Source: Blasia pusilla
Lineage: Eukaryota; Marchantiophyta; Marchantiopsida; Blasiales
Assembly: GCA_050084515.1 (NCBI GenBank)
Contig: CM114272.1
Location: 50,592,001 to 50,656,000, forward strand
Reading direction: 5' to 3'
Length of the DNA: 64,000 bases
Shown: positions 36,385 to 46,936 of the stretch, in pieces
Layout of the letters: each line of letters opens with the position of its first letter
Numbering within the stretch: the first letter of the stretch is position 1
Program-made: the position numbers and the translations under genes
The notes under the pieces: generated by a model
Seen by the model: the letters and a program-made list of their open reading frames with translations, nothing else
Databases searched by the model: none
What the model was told of the DNA's origin: nothing

Positions 36385-39221
36385 AGGTTGATATTGAGTT
36401 CAAGGGCAAACTACTTCATGCTTTTCAAGGAATCATCATATCACGTTATTATTTGGGTTAGCATCTAATAAAATGCTAAATTCTATCTATTGATCAAGTA
36501 CATAAAGGTTTTAAAAATACATCTTAAAGGACAAATATTTTGAAAAAGGAAGGGGAAAGATGAAAAGACCACCCCTTGTGCTTGGTACCTTTCCTTTATT
36601 CCTCTCCTCTACCTCCATCGTAGAAGGGAATACAAACACAATGGGAAGAGGGATCGCAAGGGAAGAAAAGGACAAACAAGTCATGTGGGATGGGGGTTAC
36701 ATGAGAATGAAGAGGGATGGACATAGATGGGAAAAGTGTCCTCAAGGAGGAGGGAAAGTGTTATGCAACCATATAGACTATAGAGATCTAATCACAATAA
36801 AAAAAAACTTGTAAGAAGCTAAAGAGTTTACGAAAACAAATAGAAGATGAGAATAATATTAAAAAATACACCAAATTTTGGGGATGAATAGATTTTATAC
36901 ATTATTATCAATATTAGTTTTAAAAGAATTTTTGTGTAAATACACATTATTAACCAACCTAGCTTAGCTTTTATCTACACATATCTAAGATCCATACGTC
37001 TTAGAATCCTAGAACATCTATACACTAAGTACTAGACATGCTCAATCTTCAGATAGAATATTTTTTTAAATAGAATTTATGAGAAGGGAAAGTTTCACAA
37101 TGATCTACCACTAGGTAAATTCACTCCTTATAGGATTCTATAAAAAAATATATCCAAAGATACATATTATGCTTATAATTAATTGATATGATTAAATATA
37201 ACTCCAAATATATGTGTGATCCTATCAACTCTCAACTTAAAAGAATCTAGGTTCAACACACTAGGATAACCTTATTACAATATAATATGAACATGAATGA
37301 TATTTAAAGATGACCCCCAAATTGGCCTCTTCATCTCGCTAGCATCTCTATGATAACTAGTGCTCATAATGCACACAAGAGTGTCACATATAGAAATAGA
37401 TCGTATCTAAGGTAGTAGGTTCTTATGAGATCCTAAAATGAGAATTATAAACGACCCCTCTAGACCTTAATGTAAATCTTGTAAACTCCCTAAAGTCATA
37501 ATCAGATTTGAAATCATGTATGAGATTGTGCATCAATTTTATCTTTTTTAAAAAACATTTGTAGCCACTTTTAAAAAAAATCTTCCATTACTATATTCTT
37601 TTGTATCTAATTTTTTGTCGATTCGATTTTCCCTCTTCATTTTTCTTTATTAAAATTTATCTACAGTGTTTTTTATAAGTGGATATGCCACTACAAGAGA
37701 AATTAGAAAAAAAAATAATAACAATTTGAAGGTCTGTTGAGGGTATGATTGACATATACGCATGTTGAACACTGAGTTCTAACAAGTGAGATACGATTCG
37801 AAGAGGCCACTCTACTACTCCCAGTGAGATATACGAATTCCTCCATTTATGACTCCACTCCAATTTTCTTATCTTGCATAGTGCTAGCATATTGCTAGTT
37901 TATAAATTTCTACGCCATAAAGAAAGAAGTCCGCAATTTCTTCTATGTGCATTGTATACTCAATTCAAACTAGAGTGTATATAATATACAAACATAATTA
38001 TGAAATAAAAATACATCAAGTATCATCACAATCTATGTCTATATCATTATTTGCATAACCAACTTCATTTGTTAAACTCTTGTTTCTCTATACATATCGA
38101 ATGCTTCAAAAGAATTCATAAAGAACTCTTTGATTCTCACTATGAGAGGGGAATAAAGATAGATTGAAATGAAATGAGAGGAATAGAAAGAGAGTGATAA
38201 ATATTCAACAAGGAAAGCATTAGAAAAAAAATGGAGTGTTAAATTTTAATAATTGAGGGAAAGAGAGAAAAGGATAAATTTTAAACAACAAATAGGGAAT
38301 AAATTCTAAATAGGGGAAGGGAGATAACATAGGGAATGGGATACGGTTGGAGAGGAGGAAAGGTATAACCTTTTTTGATCCTTTGTGGAGAAACGTTGGA
38401 ATTCCTCCAAGACGTGAAGGAATGGACCCTCTTCTTGATCCCTATTTGGAGGAATGAAGAGCAGAGGGAAGGAGAAAGTCCACCTCCAACCCTTGTTTCC
38501 ATCTCTACCCTTTCAAATTTCTATGTATAAAAGATGAAGATAGACAAAAGGAAAAGGGGAGGGAAGGGAAGGGAAGGAAATAAGGGTTAAAGATTAGAGA
38601 CATAAATATGGAAGTATTTCCATCTCAATATGGATGGGGAAGAGAATAAAAATGATAGGGATAGTTGGGGAAGAGAATGGAGGCATATGGAGGGACCTCC
38701 CAATCTGGAAAGAGAAGAGAGACAAACCCTCTGTCTATCTCAAGAGGAACAAGATAGGAGGTATGGAGTTGAAGGGGAACCCTTCTACCTCTCTTCAAAG
38801 GAACGAGGACGGATGTGTTTCTCCAAAGGGCCATATGAAACCGGTTTTCAAATAGAACCCCCATTTCCTACCAAGTTTTTGACCAATTTTAGATGAAACG
38901 GAAATTTCTGATTTAAAACTGCTACAGGATCTCCCGGGTCATTGAGAAGAGTCCCCATAAGTCCTCCTTTATCTATTAGGACCACTCATTGCCGAAGTTG
39001 GGAGGCCCCCGGGAGTCGTGGCAACGGCCAATGCCCGTTTGAAGAAACGGGTATCTACACACGGCTCCCGTTTTTGGGACGTCCGAAAGAAATTTTTGTC
39101 CTCTTTGGTACGATATTAATTTTTAAATTATTATTTATAAAAAAATTATTATTATTATTCAATAAAATCCATTCGTGTAGACTATTTCCTCCGTCCCCGT
39201 ATTTGTTCCCCGTCGGGGGAA
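36385..39221. other. No recognisable gene
   Basis: Long AT-rich stretch (36.4-38.2 kb), then purine-rich sequence (38.2-38.9 kb) with GGGAAGGGAAGGGAA near 38.56 kb. The short frames at 38.3-38.9 kb come from this composition and show no motif. Confidence 0.4.
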
Positions 39222-39428
39222 ATGAGTGGCCCTATTAATCCACAGCGTTTTTCCCGTCAGGGAAACGTAGAGCGCGTAGACACGAAGCTATCCAGTACAG
39301 CGACTACAGTTGAAGAGAATGAAGAGAAATATTCTTCTTGCCCGTTTTCTCTGACAGAGGACTTTGAAGGCTGCGTCGTGAACAGGGAGGGGTATATGGA
39401 ATGCATCAGCCTTCAAGGAAGACCGCGA
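39222..39428 (+). other. Possible first exon of an unknown gene
   Basis: An open frame from an ATG at 39222 gives an ordinary amino-acid mix (including SLTEDFEGCVVNREGYMECI) and runs into a good donor-like sequence (CGAAGTAAGTTC) near 39428. Local G+C is higher than the flanks. No family recognised and no second exon found, so this could be chance. Confidence 0.15.
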
Positions 39429-39984
39429 AGTAAGTTCGTTGAGAGAGCAATGCGGGGTTTTCTGGCTGGAAATATAGCCGTTCGGCATTGAATTCGCCCC
39501 CCTCCCCTCCCCGTCAACGGAAATATACTCGTGCGGAGTGGTGTCACTTCTGCTGTCTGTTCTCCAACTCGGGCTGAGCAACGCGGCCCAACGGGCAGCA
39601 GCAAACAGCGACATATCCTATCCCGCTACCTCACTCCGGTCTGACTCAAAAACCGACCCTGGCCAGAGCACAAAAATGTTTACGCTGCCAAAATCGCGCG
39701 GTACCACCAGCCTGCCGCATTCTGCCGGGAACCAGAAACGTCGGCCGGTTCCTCCTCATCTGGACCACGCTCAGAATCTCTGTCTTTGAGATTGTAGATG
39801 ACTCTTTAGCGAAGGGATCTTTTAAATAAACCCGGTGAAAGTGGCGCGATTTGGAAAATAATGGCATGGTATGTGAACAAAGAAAAAAGAAAGTAAATAC
39901 ACCGCTGGTCGGGCTGTGGATTACTCCTATCCGACACTCGATTTTCAATAATCTTTTTCAATTACGGCCCTCCAAGCATTCGCC
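39429..39984. other. No recognisable gene; GC-richer
   Basis: Continuation of the GC-richer patch, with overlapping frames on both strands (108 codons minus, 83 and 100 codons) and no motif. Confidence 0.3.
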
Positions 39985-40072
39985 ATTTTTTCTTCTCCAT
40001 TTAACTTGTCCACGTGTCCTCCATACATTTCGATAATTAATCCCCCCCTCTCACATGGCCGCACACTGGTTA
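39985..40072. repeat. Dispersed repeat shared with 62.85-62.95 kb
   Basis: The pattern CATTTTTTCTTCTCCAT, then CCACGTGTCC, then TTCGATAATTAATCCCCCCC, then CTCTCACATGGCCGCACACT recurs in the same order at 62865-62945 (AACCTATCCACATGTC, TTTGATAACTAATGCCCCCC, CTCTCATAGGGCCACACACT). A weaker third copy lies near 63140-63192. Probably a MITE-like or LTR-derived repeat. Confidence 0.75.
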
Positions 40073-40615
40073 AGTTAATAAAAATAAAGATGTATTTCGG
40101 ATTTTAATTTCGTAACGAAAGTCCGATGGGAGAGACTTACGTGGATGAACGTACTTCCATGAAGACAAACTGGGGCTAGCGAGACTTGTCTTCAAAGTAA
40201 AGACTGTCCAGGAAGCGGCCAGACTTCAGAGTCAATTCTCCTTCGGAGCGTTTCCAGCGCTCCCTGAACGGACACCTCAGTTTAAGCGAACACGTGTTGG
40301 GCTTGAGGGAGACCACTTTGATTAGAAAAGATCCGATTAACGGACTAAACAGACATTTAAGCGGAAGTCCCAAAGTTAACGTTGCGACGTGGGTACAACA
40401 AATGTTTTGTGGGGAAGGGCCAACACAAATCTCTAGAATCCAGATAATCCATCCAACATTTCTTCTGCCGGAGAAAGTGTCAGGTGAAGTGGAAAGATGA
40501 GAAAGGAAGGTGTCCAGTTTGGTGGGTCCCACCAACCCCACTTAAGTATGGATGGGATTGTGGTTTCTAACGGGGAGATGTTTTGTGTAAAAGTATCTAA
40601 AAATTTAAATACTTT

Positions 40616-40630
40616 AACCCTAACCCTAAC
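40616..40630 (+). repeat. Short telomere-type repeat (AACCCT)2
   Basis: AACCCTAACCCTAAC, two and a half plant or vertebrate-type telomere units. It could be a telo-box-like promoter word or a double-strand-break repair scar. Confidence 0.8.
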
Positions 40631-41097
40631 ATGTCGGGTATGTTATGGAGAGTTTCATAGAGACTATTACTTTTGGAGAATCTCCCGGAGGAACCCTCTT
40701 TTCTGAAAGAGAGATAGTTAGTTAGTTTAGAATTTAGAATTTCTAGTCCAAGGGGAGCCTACGTGCCAAAAAGATCCCTCTAATATAAGTGACAATGACA
40801 TGGCATCCAACTTCAAATTTCAAAGATTTATGAGTCAAGTTACACACATATGAAAGGCACACAAAATGTTCTCTCTCTCTCTCAAACAAAGTAGGGAATG
40901 CCACTTCCCCAAGGTTGAGACTCCCCCCCCTCCCCCCCCCACCCAAACTCTCTCCAACGTTAGAGAGAGTGCAAATGAATGAATAGATTCATTGTCCACG
41001 GGGACCCCACATGGCCATTGGACTTGGATTTGCAAAGAGTAACAATAGTTTGAAAAGAAAACCCCATCGACAAGAAGGACCTAAGGGATCCTTTGTG

Positions 41098-41439
41098 CTA
41101 GATGATTTTCACTAGTGTGTATGAACTAAGCATGATTTTGCCCAACCATGAATTCAAAGACCTTGAAGGCCGAGTAAGTGAAGAGATCCAAAAAATAAAA
41201 AAATCAAGTCTAAGGTGATCGTGAAAGGTGCAATAAAGAAGGTAATGATGGTCATTCTCTTGGATCCCCAAGTTGCAAAATCTACAATGTACTACCTTTC
41301 TTTTATTCTGTGAGGATTTTCCTTTCTTAATCTCCATGTTAGTTACACCGGATCTGAATATTACTAATGCAGGACACAACTTAGTTGGAATGGGGGCAAA
41401 GATGTAAGAGGCTTGCTTCATGGATTTATTCGTATTCAT
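41098..41439 (-). pseudogene. Possible LINE-type reverse-transcriptase zinc-binding fragment
   Basis: A minus-strand 113-codon frame contains CRFCNLGIQENDHHYLLYC followed by HDHLRLDFF. This is the C-x2-C...H-x5-C and Arg pattern of the zf-RVT domain found after plant LINE reverse transcriptases. It stands alone without RT sequence. (A)16 at 41465-41480 is on the opposite side from where this strand's tail would be, so the two are not obviously connected. Confidence 0.4.
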
Positions 41440-41492
41440 AAAGATATGTTAGTGTCTCTGATTTAAAAAAAAAAAAAAAAGTTTGTCCCCCT

Positions 41493-41612
41493 TGTCGTGC
41501 GAATCCACATCATCATACAACATACATCGCTGACATACCATACTCACATACATACATAACATAGACGAGAGAATCCACAAACACAAGTGTACCACAACTC
41601 GCCCCCTAACTG
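41493..41612 (-). repeat. Purine tract and 3' terminal module of element A/C
   Basis: On the minus strand a CCTAAC...GTTAGG hairpin overlaps the purine-rich GTTAGGGGGCGAG. Then about 107 bp follow, starting TTGTGGTAC and ending TTCGCACGACA. The same arrangement follows the PHD stop in element B and in the relics at 35.65 and 59.03 kb. No full-length LTR follows here. Confidence 0.7.
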
Positions 41613-41770
41613 GCGGTTAGGTCCCTCTAACTCCCACGTAGCCCTATACATCTACTACATGCTATACACCTTCTTGGGTGCACGAATAAGAAGGCCGGAT
41701 GCTAGGTTGCCCCATCGTTAGTCGCACATATGTAATCCATATCATGCAAAGATCAAGTCATCTACCTCTC

Positions 41771-42097
41771 CTAAGTACATCGAGGACAAACCCACCTTCC
41801 AGTAGGAACAACATCCATACGTGGAGTCAAACATATCATGTGCCAACCCCTAGAACACCGATCACACACCAACATACGGACTGCGTTACCAGCAGACCCA
41901 CACAACATGCACCTCAAGCTAGCACGTATCATGGCTAAGCTTGGGTCAACAGTACCATCCACATTTGGAAGATGACATGGCGCACAATTACGCACATGGT
42001 CCTTCCAAACAACTCCATCACGACCCTCCAACATGAGAACTCCAGAAGCTAACACCTCGCGCACTCGTAAAATAGTGCGGCCTACCGTCACATCCAA
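41771..42097 (-). CDS. Integrase C-terminal domain fused to PHD finger (element A/C)
   Basis: An open frame of 108 codons (preceded by the rest of the integrase after an interruption at 42.1 kb). The first half (RTILRVREVLASGVLMLEGR, then WKDHVRNCAPCHLP) is the SH3-like integrase tail. The second half is a C4HC3 PHD finger: CMLC, then MLVCDRCSRGWHMICL, then VPTGRWVCPRC. All zinc ligands are present, and the Trp before the last Cys pair is kept. PHD fingers bind histone tails in chromatin. A PHD here occupies the position that a chromodomain holds in chromoviruses. It ends with a normal stop. Confidence 0.85.
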   Translation of the reverse strand: MDVTVGRTILRVREVLASGVLMLEGRDGVVWKDHVRNCAPCHLPNVDGTVDPSLAMIRASLRCMLCGSAGNAVRMLVCDRCSRGWHMICLTPRMDVVPTGRWVCPRCT

Positions 42098-42099
42098 GG

Positions 42100-43262
42100 T
42101 TGTCGGTGCAATCTACTGCAAATAGACATAGTCCCCCACATGGAACCTACGAATCGATGGTCGATAACCTCCACCCCGAATGGTTGCATACCGCAAGGTA
42201 TCCCTGTGTTGAGCAATGGCAAGATTCTCAAAGGCTGTTGGCATAACTCTCCGAAAGAGCTCTGCCCGCTAAGAACACACTCTCATCCACATCTCTGGGT
42301 CATCAAGGTTCACCACCTCACTAGACTCCCGACGAATTGCTGCTGGCAAGTCTGGATCTCGGCTGTATAACAAAAAATAAGGTGAGAAGGAAGCCAAGGA
42401 TGCTTGGCGACTGAACCTATACCCCATGGCTAACCATGGCAATCGAATATCCGGTCTCAAGATGCCCTTCAGAGGCCATACTTGCGCAATGCCCTCTTCA
42501 CCGTCTGAACCACACGCTCGGCCAAACCATCCGCCTCGGATGATCTCGAGACGTGGTCCGATGATCAATCAACGCCTTGTCACACAAGACCTGAAACTCA
42601 CCCTAAACTCAGACTGGTCGATCAAGACTTCACGGTGGTGCACCAAAATGACTAAGAACTCTATCAAGAAACGATACGCCGTTCCTTCACTTGCCTTGTC
42701 AGGTAATGCCACCAACTCAATCCACTTGGAGAAGTGCTCCACCATCACCAACACATATCGATGATGTCGTACAATCAACGGTAACGGTCCCACAAAGTCC
42801 ACACTCCAACGGTAACCCAACCCCATAATAGGCAAGGGGTGTAACTGTGGTGTAGGGGCATTGAATGATGCCCTCACCCGGTCATAAACCATACAACATG
42901 ACACCAACTGCTGCACCTGAGTATACATGCCACGCCACCAATACTGACCAAGGAGTAAGCTATACATACGCTTTACCCCAAAATGTCCCAACTCCTCATG
43001 GGCATGTCGCACAATGCGCTCTCTCTGAGCCAAATGCGGCACTACTCGTACTCTACCATCCTCCCACACACGGAGAATATGTGTTCCCTCTAATCGATAC
43101 CTCTTAGCACGTTGAAGAACCCGATCTCGCTCCTTGGCACTCACTATGCCTGGCACCCTACTGGTCCGTAGGAACTCCAACACCAACGCATCATCATGAA
43201 TATCACGCTGATCCGTACCACCATCTCCAACCTTAGGATCTGAAGGCTGGCCATCTACCCTC
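42100..43262 (-). pseudogene. Integrase of element A/C
   Basis: The zinc-binding N-terminus is visible (RHAHEELGHFGVKRMY, later SCCMVYDR). The catalytic core has SVDFVGPLP (first Asp) and VLIDQSEF (second Asp, in the DQG-x-E position but changed), and HFSKWIELVALPDKASEGTA between. The frame is broken near 42.57 kb and again near 42.27 and 42.1 kb, so the third catalytic residue and the join to the C-terminal domain lie in other frames. It would insert cDNA into host chromatin; this copy is inactive. Confidence 0.8.
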
Positions 43263-43307
43263 GACTAGAGTAAGATATCATGTGGTCCTCCATACTACAG
43301 TCCACCC

Positions 43308-43928
43308 CTAACCAACATAAAAGGCGGATGCATGCCAACCTGGCACCATCTCCTCATCAACCTCGCCATGCCATCTAGCCCCAGTTGCATCCTCTTGGCT
43401 AGTACATGGGTTCCTACTCAACCCATTAGCATCAAGGTTGGCAACTCGAGATTTATGTACCACCTGGAAGTCATACTCCTGTAAGATAAGAGCCCACCGT
43501 GCAAGCTTCCTTGTAATCTTGTCAGACTCCATCAACCACTTGAGTGGCTGGTGATCAGTAACAAGGGTAAACTGTCTGCCAAACAAGTGACACCTAAAGT
43601 GTGCCACAGCCTACACTACTGCCAAGCACTCTCCCTCATATGAACTATAGCGCGACTCCGATGCATTATTCGAACGACTTGCATAGGCCACCACAAACTC
43701 CATGTGCTCATCATCATGTTGTGTCAACACCGCTCCAAGTCCCAACCTACTCCAATCAGTGTGTAACTGAAATGGGCGTCCTCTGACAGGTCTCCTCAAG
43801 ATAGGCGCCGCCACCAACTGGGCCTTAAGCTCCACAAAAGCTCTCTCCTGATCATCTCCCCAGTGCCACTCTTGATCTGATTTCAGCAATTGGTTCAAAG
43901 GCTTTGCCATAGCACTAAATCCCTTCAC
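43308..43928 (-). pseudogene. RT connection and RNase H of element A/C
   Basis: Two frames separated by one stop near 43.61 kb. The first has MKGFSAMAKPLNQLLK, then FQLHTDWSRLGLGAVLTQHD and AYASRSNNASESRYSSYEGE (RNase H Asp and Glu). The second has FTLVTDHQPLKWLMESDK and LDANGLSRNP. Both match the gypsy RNase H and its tether to the integrase. Confidence 0.85.
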
Positions 43929-44023
43929 ATACCTCCAATAGTAGTTCGCAAATCCATGAATGCTCGAACTCTACTCACATCTACCGGACGCGGAATAAGT
44001 GCAATAGCCTCCACCTTTGCTTG

Positions 44024-44500
44024 CTAAACTCCCAAACCACCTGGATAGATCACATGACCCAAGTACTCAACATCCTCATGGAAGAACTTACACTTTCCTA
44101 GATGCAAACGTAGACCATGAGCTTTCAACCGCTCAAACACCATTTGCAAATGTATCTGATGCTCCTCCACCGTGTTACTGAACACCAAGATATCATCAAT
44201 GTAACACCAAACAAAATCCAACCCTGCTAAGATCCTGTCCACCACTCTCTGAAACTCGGCAGGTGCATTCTTCAACCCAAAGGCTAAGAATTTCCACTGG
44301 TACAAACAATCCTTGCCATGAGAGTTGACACCCCAAAATGCTGTCTTGGCCTTGTCACTCTCCCGAATCGGCAATTGATGGTATCCTGCTCGAAGATCCA
44401 AAGTCCTAAAAATCTTTGTTTGTAGCACCACATCAAAGATCTCCTCAGGTGTAGGCATGGCATGCCCACACCTCAGGTGTAGGCATGGCATACAAGGGGT
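44024..44500 (-). pseudogene. Reverse transcriptase of element A/C, fingers deleted
   Basis: From the MPTPEEIF motif the frame carries FRTLDLRAGYHQLPI, KTAFWGVNSHGKD, FGLKNAPAEFQRVVDRI and the catalytic CYIDDILVFSN (YIDD box), then KCKFFHEDVEYLGHVIYPGG. The N-terminal finger region, with the usual DYRPLN motif and the segment before it, is missing: methyltransferase sequence runs almost directly into MPTPEEIF, next to a 21-bp direct repeat. A stop at about 44024 separates it from the thumb. Confidence 0.88.
44443..44491. repeat. 21-bp direct repeat at the methyltransferase/RT junction
   Basis: CCTCAGGTGTAGGCATGGCA plus T occurs at 44443-44463 and 44471-44491. The repeat encodes the MPTPEE region and sits where the RT fingers are missing, so it probably arose with the deletion. 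Confidence 0.9.
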
Positions 44501-44532
44501 GGAAGACCCACATACATAGTCCGAAGTCGACG

Positions 44533-45485
44533 CTACTCGGCCATACCAAGACTCAAAATCCAAGTCAAACAATTCAGCTCCATGGCCTGACCCAACACCT
44601 GACGTCGTGAAGCCTCAGAAATGGAAGCAACTATTGTCACACCAGTAGCAAATCCCATTGCACGCTCTCTCTCATCAACGTTAGGCTCCACCAACTGTCG
44701 CACATGAGAATCCCATACAAGCACGGGACCACCTTCCCTGTAGGCGTGTGACGAGGGAAAACTCACAAATGTAGGTAGTGCCATCCTAGGCTGGCCCACA
44801 CGGTTCACCAGTGCCATGGGTGACCGATCAATAATCCTCACCACCTGAGAAAGTCGCCCAATATCCAAGATACTATCCACTGTAAGGCAAGGATCCCGTT
44901 GCACTGCATCATATGCTCGACGTAGAACCTCCCTAGGCAACAAGTTTGTCCACCACAAGCGTGGACGATGTGCACGCGAGCCAACTCGCGTTGCATCCAA
45001 CAACACCGCTGGTCCAATCCAAGACCGCACCTCATGAACACTCACCATCATCCGGGTCCGAGTGTCACCCAACAATGGAACATTCTCCAGAATGTAAGCT
45101 GGAGCACGTGCCTGATGAACCTGAAGATGTCGTAACACCCGTAACATCTCCCAAAACAATCGAGACCTAGGGTCGTGTAATCCGTCACCACGAGCTGCAC
45201 GTGTATGACCCTGACATGGCCATCCAGCAATCACCAAATCCACAGGACCAACCCTCTCAAGGTCCTGCGCCCCCAACAATGCAATGTGTGACGGCAAAGC
45301 ACGTTGGTACCCACGAATAGCTGATGGCGGCAACAACTCAGGATATCTCCGCATCAACTGACCAATATGTCGGGATGAGACTCTCTGGGCCGTCTCATCT
45401 CGCTCCACATACACGTATCTCCGCACACGAATACCGGCCTGCAACACTGCAGCCAAACCAGTGCTAATCCCACCAAAGAGATCTA
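44533..45485 (-). CDS. DNMT3-like cytosine-5 DNA methyltransferase domain in the retrotransposon
   Basis: About 317 open codons between protease and RT. Motifs in canonical order: I DLFGGISTGLAAVLQAG (45485-45435), II YVYVERDE, IV AGWPCQGHTRA (catalytic Cys at 45213-45215) followed by HDPRSRLFWE, VI ENVPLL (near 45080), VIII RPRLWWTN, IX DERERAMGF, X RRQVLGQAM. The order I to X without rearrangement excludes DRM. The GR/LFWE, WTNL and ER..GF endings resemble DNMT3 rather than MET1/CMT. It would methylate cytosine in DNA using S-adenosylmethionine. No stop lies in this part. The upstream end is cut by element B within motif I; the missing few residues lie at 53,376-53,394. The final residues run into RT in another frame. 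Confidence 0.9.
45481..45485. repeat. Target-site duplication, left copy (ATCTA)
   Basis: ATCTA immediately precedes the TGTCAC start of element B and is repeated after its end at 53371-53375. Five base pairs is the normal duplication length for gypsy integrases. Confidence 0.85.
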
Positions 45486-45730
45486 TGTCACATTTGAGTA
45501 GTCGATAGGCCGAGATCTATCGTGGATAGGGCGTAGGAGCCAGCGGACTATCTTGAGTGTAACTTTGTCCCACAGTGTCGGATGAGGTTGAGGATAGGTC
45601 CATTGTGTCAGGAACGTCGTTTCTAATGACTTTCATGTTGAGGTCTTTTACAACCGGGTGATTTGTTGACCAGGTCACCCTACCGTAACCTGTCTCCAAG
45701 CAGTTACCAAGGAAGGGCTATTTTTAGGGG

Positions 45731-45792
45731 AAGAGCCTTTTGGCTCTTCCCAACCTATATAAGAGAGGAAGATGGCTTTCCTAAGCCATCTT
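45731..45792 (+). promoter_or_regulatory. TATA box between two hairpins in the 5' end of element B
   Basis: CTATATAAG at 45755-45763 is a good plant TATA box, 270 bp into the element. Upstream, AAGAGCC/GGCTCTT (stem at 45731-45748) forms a 7-bp hairpin. Downstream, AAGATGGCTT (45769-45778) pairs perfectly with AAGCCATCTT (45783-45792) across TCCT. Transcription should begin close to the second hairpin. Confidence 0.7.
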
Positions 45793-46343
45793 TCTCATGT
45801 TGGGCCGTTGGAGCACCTCCCTTGTATGTGTGTGAGCTAGGACTAGGGTGCTAGCGTCCGGATTCCTTGATAGCACAGGGTGGACAAGGCTCGATATGCC
45901 GATGTAGATTGAGGAGTGGAGTTTTAGGCCGGGTGTGCCATTTTTACTACTCTTTATTTTTACATGAGAAAGATGTCAGGGGGCTGGTGGGAATTCGTTG
46001 TTTGCAAGTAGGCAAGCAAGTTGCCTTGGTCAGGAGCCCCTGGAGACATGTGTGTGACGTTTTTTGTGTCATTTTTCTATTCGTAAGGCCGTGGGCGGAA
46101 GCGCTGTCCATTTTTCTCAGATTTTGCTGGTGCAGATTGATGGGGGACAGCAGCCGAGTGTAGCGTGTGGTGGGGCGTCGGGTGTATGCAAGTGAGGGTG
46201 TCGAGAGAGAAGGAAAGGGCAGGTTTGGGTCTTGCGGCCCACGGGTCATCAAGTAAAAGGCGGCTAGGTTAGGTCGCGAAGTCTAGGGTTAGGGCGCGGA
46301 CGGGCTGGGCAGAGTCGCGGGCGGACAGGCGAGGGGTGCAGAC

Positions 46344-46367
46344 GCCCCCCCCCCCCTCCCCCCCCTT
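46344..46367. repeat. Poly(C) tract
   Basis: C13-T-C8 run in the leader of element B, upstream of gag. A similar CCCCCCCCTCCCCCCCCC run lies at about 40923-40940. Confidence 0.95.
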
Positions 46368-46936
46368 CCGCATAGGGTTTGCGCGACATGATGTTTTGGG
46401 GCGCAACAGGGTTGCGAGAGTTTACGATGGAGGGGCAGTGTGCATGATGCCGACGGGTTGTCCGCATCTGTTGACGGGAGGATCGACGTGTTGGTCGAGG
46501 GGAGTGTTATGTTGGGGAGATTGTCATCTCATGAGGAGGAGTGCATATTGACGGTGCAGCAGGTTGGAGGGCGTGATCAGGTTACCCATTCGAGTCCCTT
46601 TTCCCGCACTTGTCGTGTGTGATTGAGAGTGCTGGGTATCGGGTAGTAGCTGATGTTAGATGGGTGCAATGATGGTGACGAGTGTAGATTCTTTTCATGT
46701 GTAGCATGTTGGTGGATATACGGCGGTTGCCGAGTAGGGGTCGCGTGTATGACCCAAGAGAGTGTCGCTAGGTTAGGTGAGTCAGTTGGGAGGCTCATGG
46801 TGAGCCCGAGTGTTGAGCGCGCGTGAGGCCGGGTATGTCATCACGGGATTGACGTTAGCATAGGTGAGCTAGTGAGGCGTGTGGGAGACTCTCGGTGAGT
46901 CAGAGTGCTTGAGCGGGTGAGACAGGGTTTGTCATC

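Noticed and set aside
34235-36389. Target-site duplication around the deleted element at 34.2-36.4 kb
   Set aside because: Flanks CGGGT and AGGTT agree at only about three positions.
41465-41480. Poly(A) tail of the zf-RVT fragment
   Set aside because: The tract is at the wrong end and on the wrong strand for a minus-strand element.
41771-42097. Chromodomain at the integrase end
   Set aside because: The Cys/His spacing and the final W-x-CPxC are those of a PHD finger; no chromodomain aromatic cage is seen.
44533-45485. DRM-type or bacterial restriction-modification methyltransferase
   Set aside because: Motifs run I to X without the DRM rearrangement. The domain sits inside a gypsy pol with a sister copy, which excludes a bacterial contig.
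45867-46252. Open frames in the 5' part of element B
   Set aside because: They fall in the LTR/leader, in conflicting frames, with no homology to the A/C copy.
46575-46610. tRNA T-arm-like word (ATTCGAGTCCC)
   Set aside because: No matching acceptor, D or anticodon arms upstream. No tRNA gene could be supported anywhere in the window.
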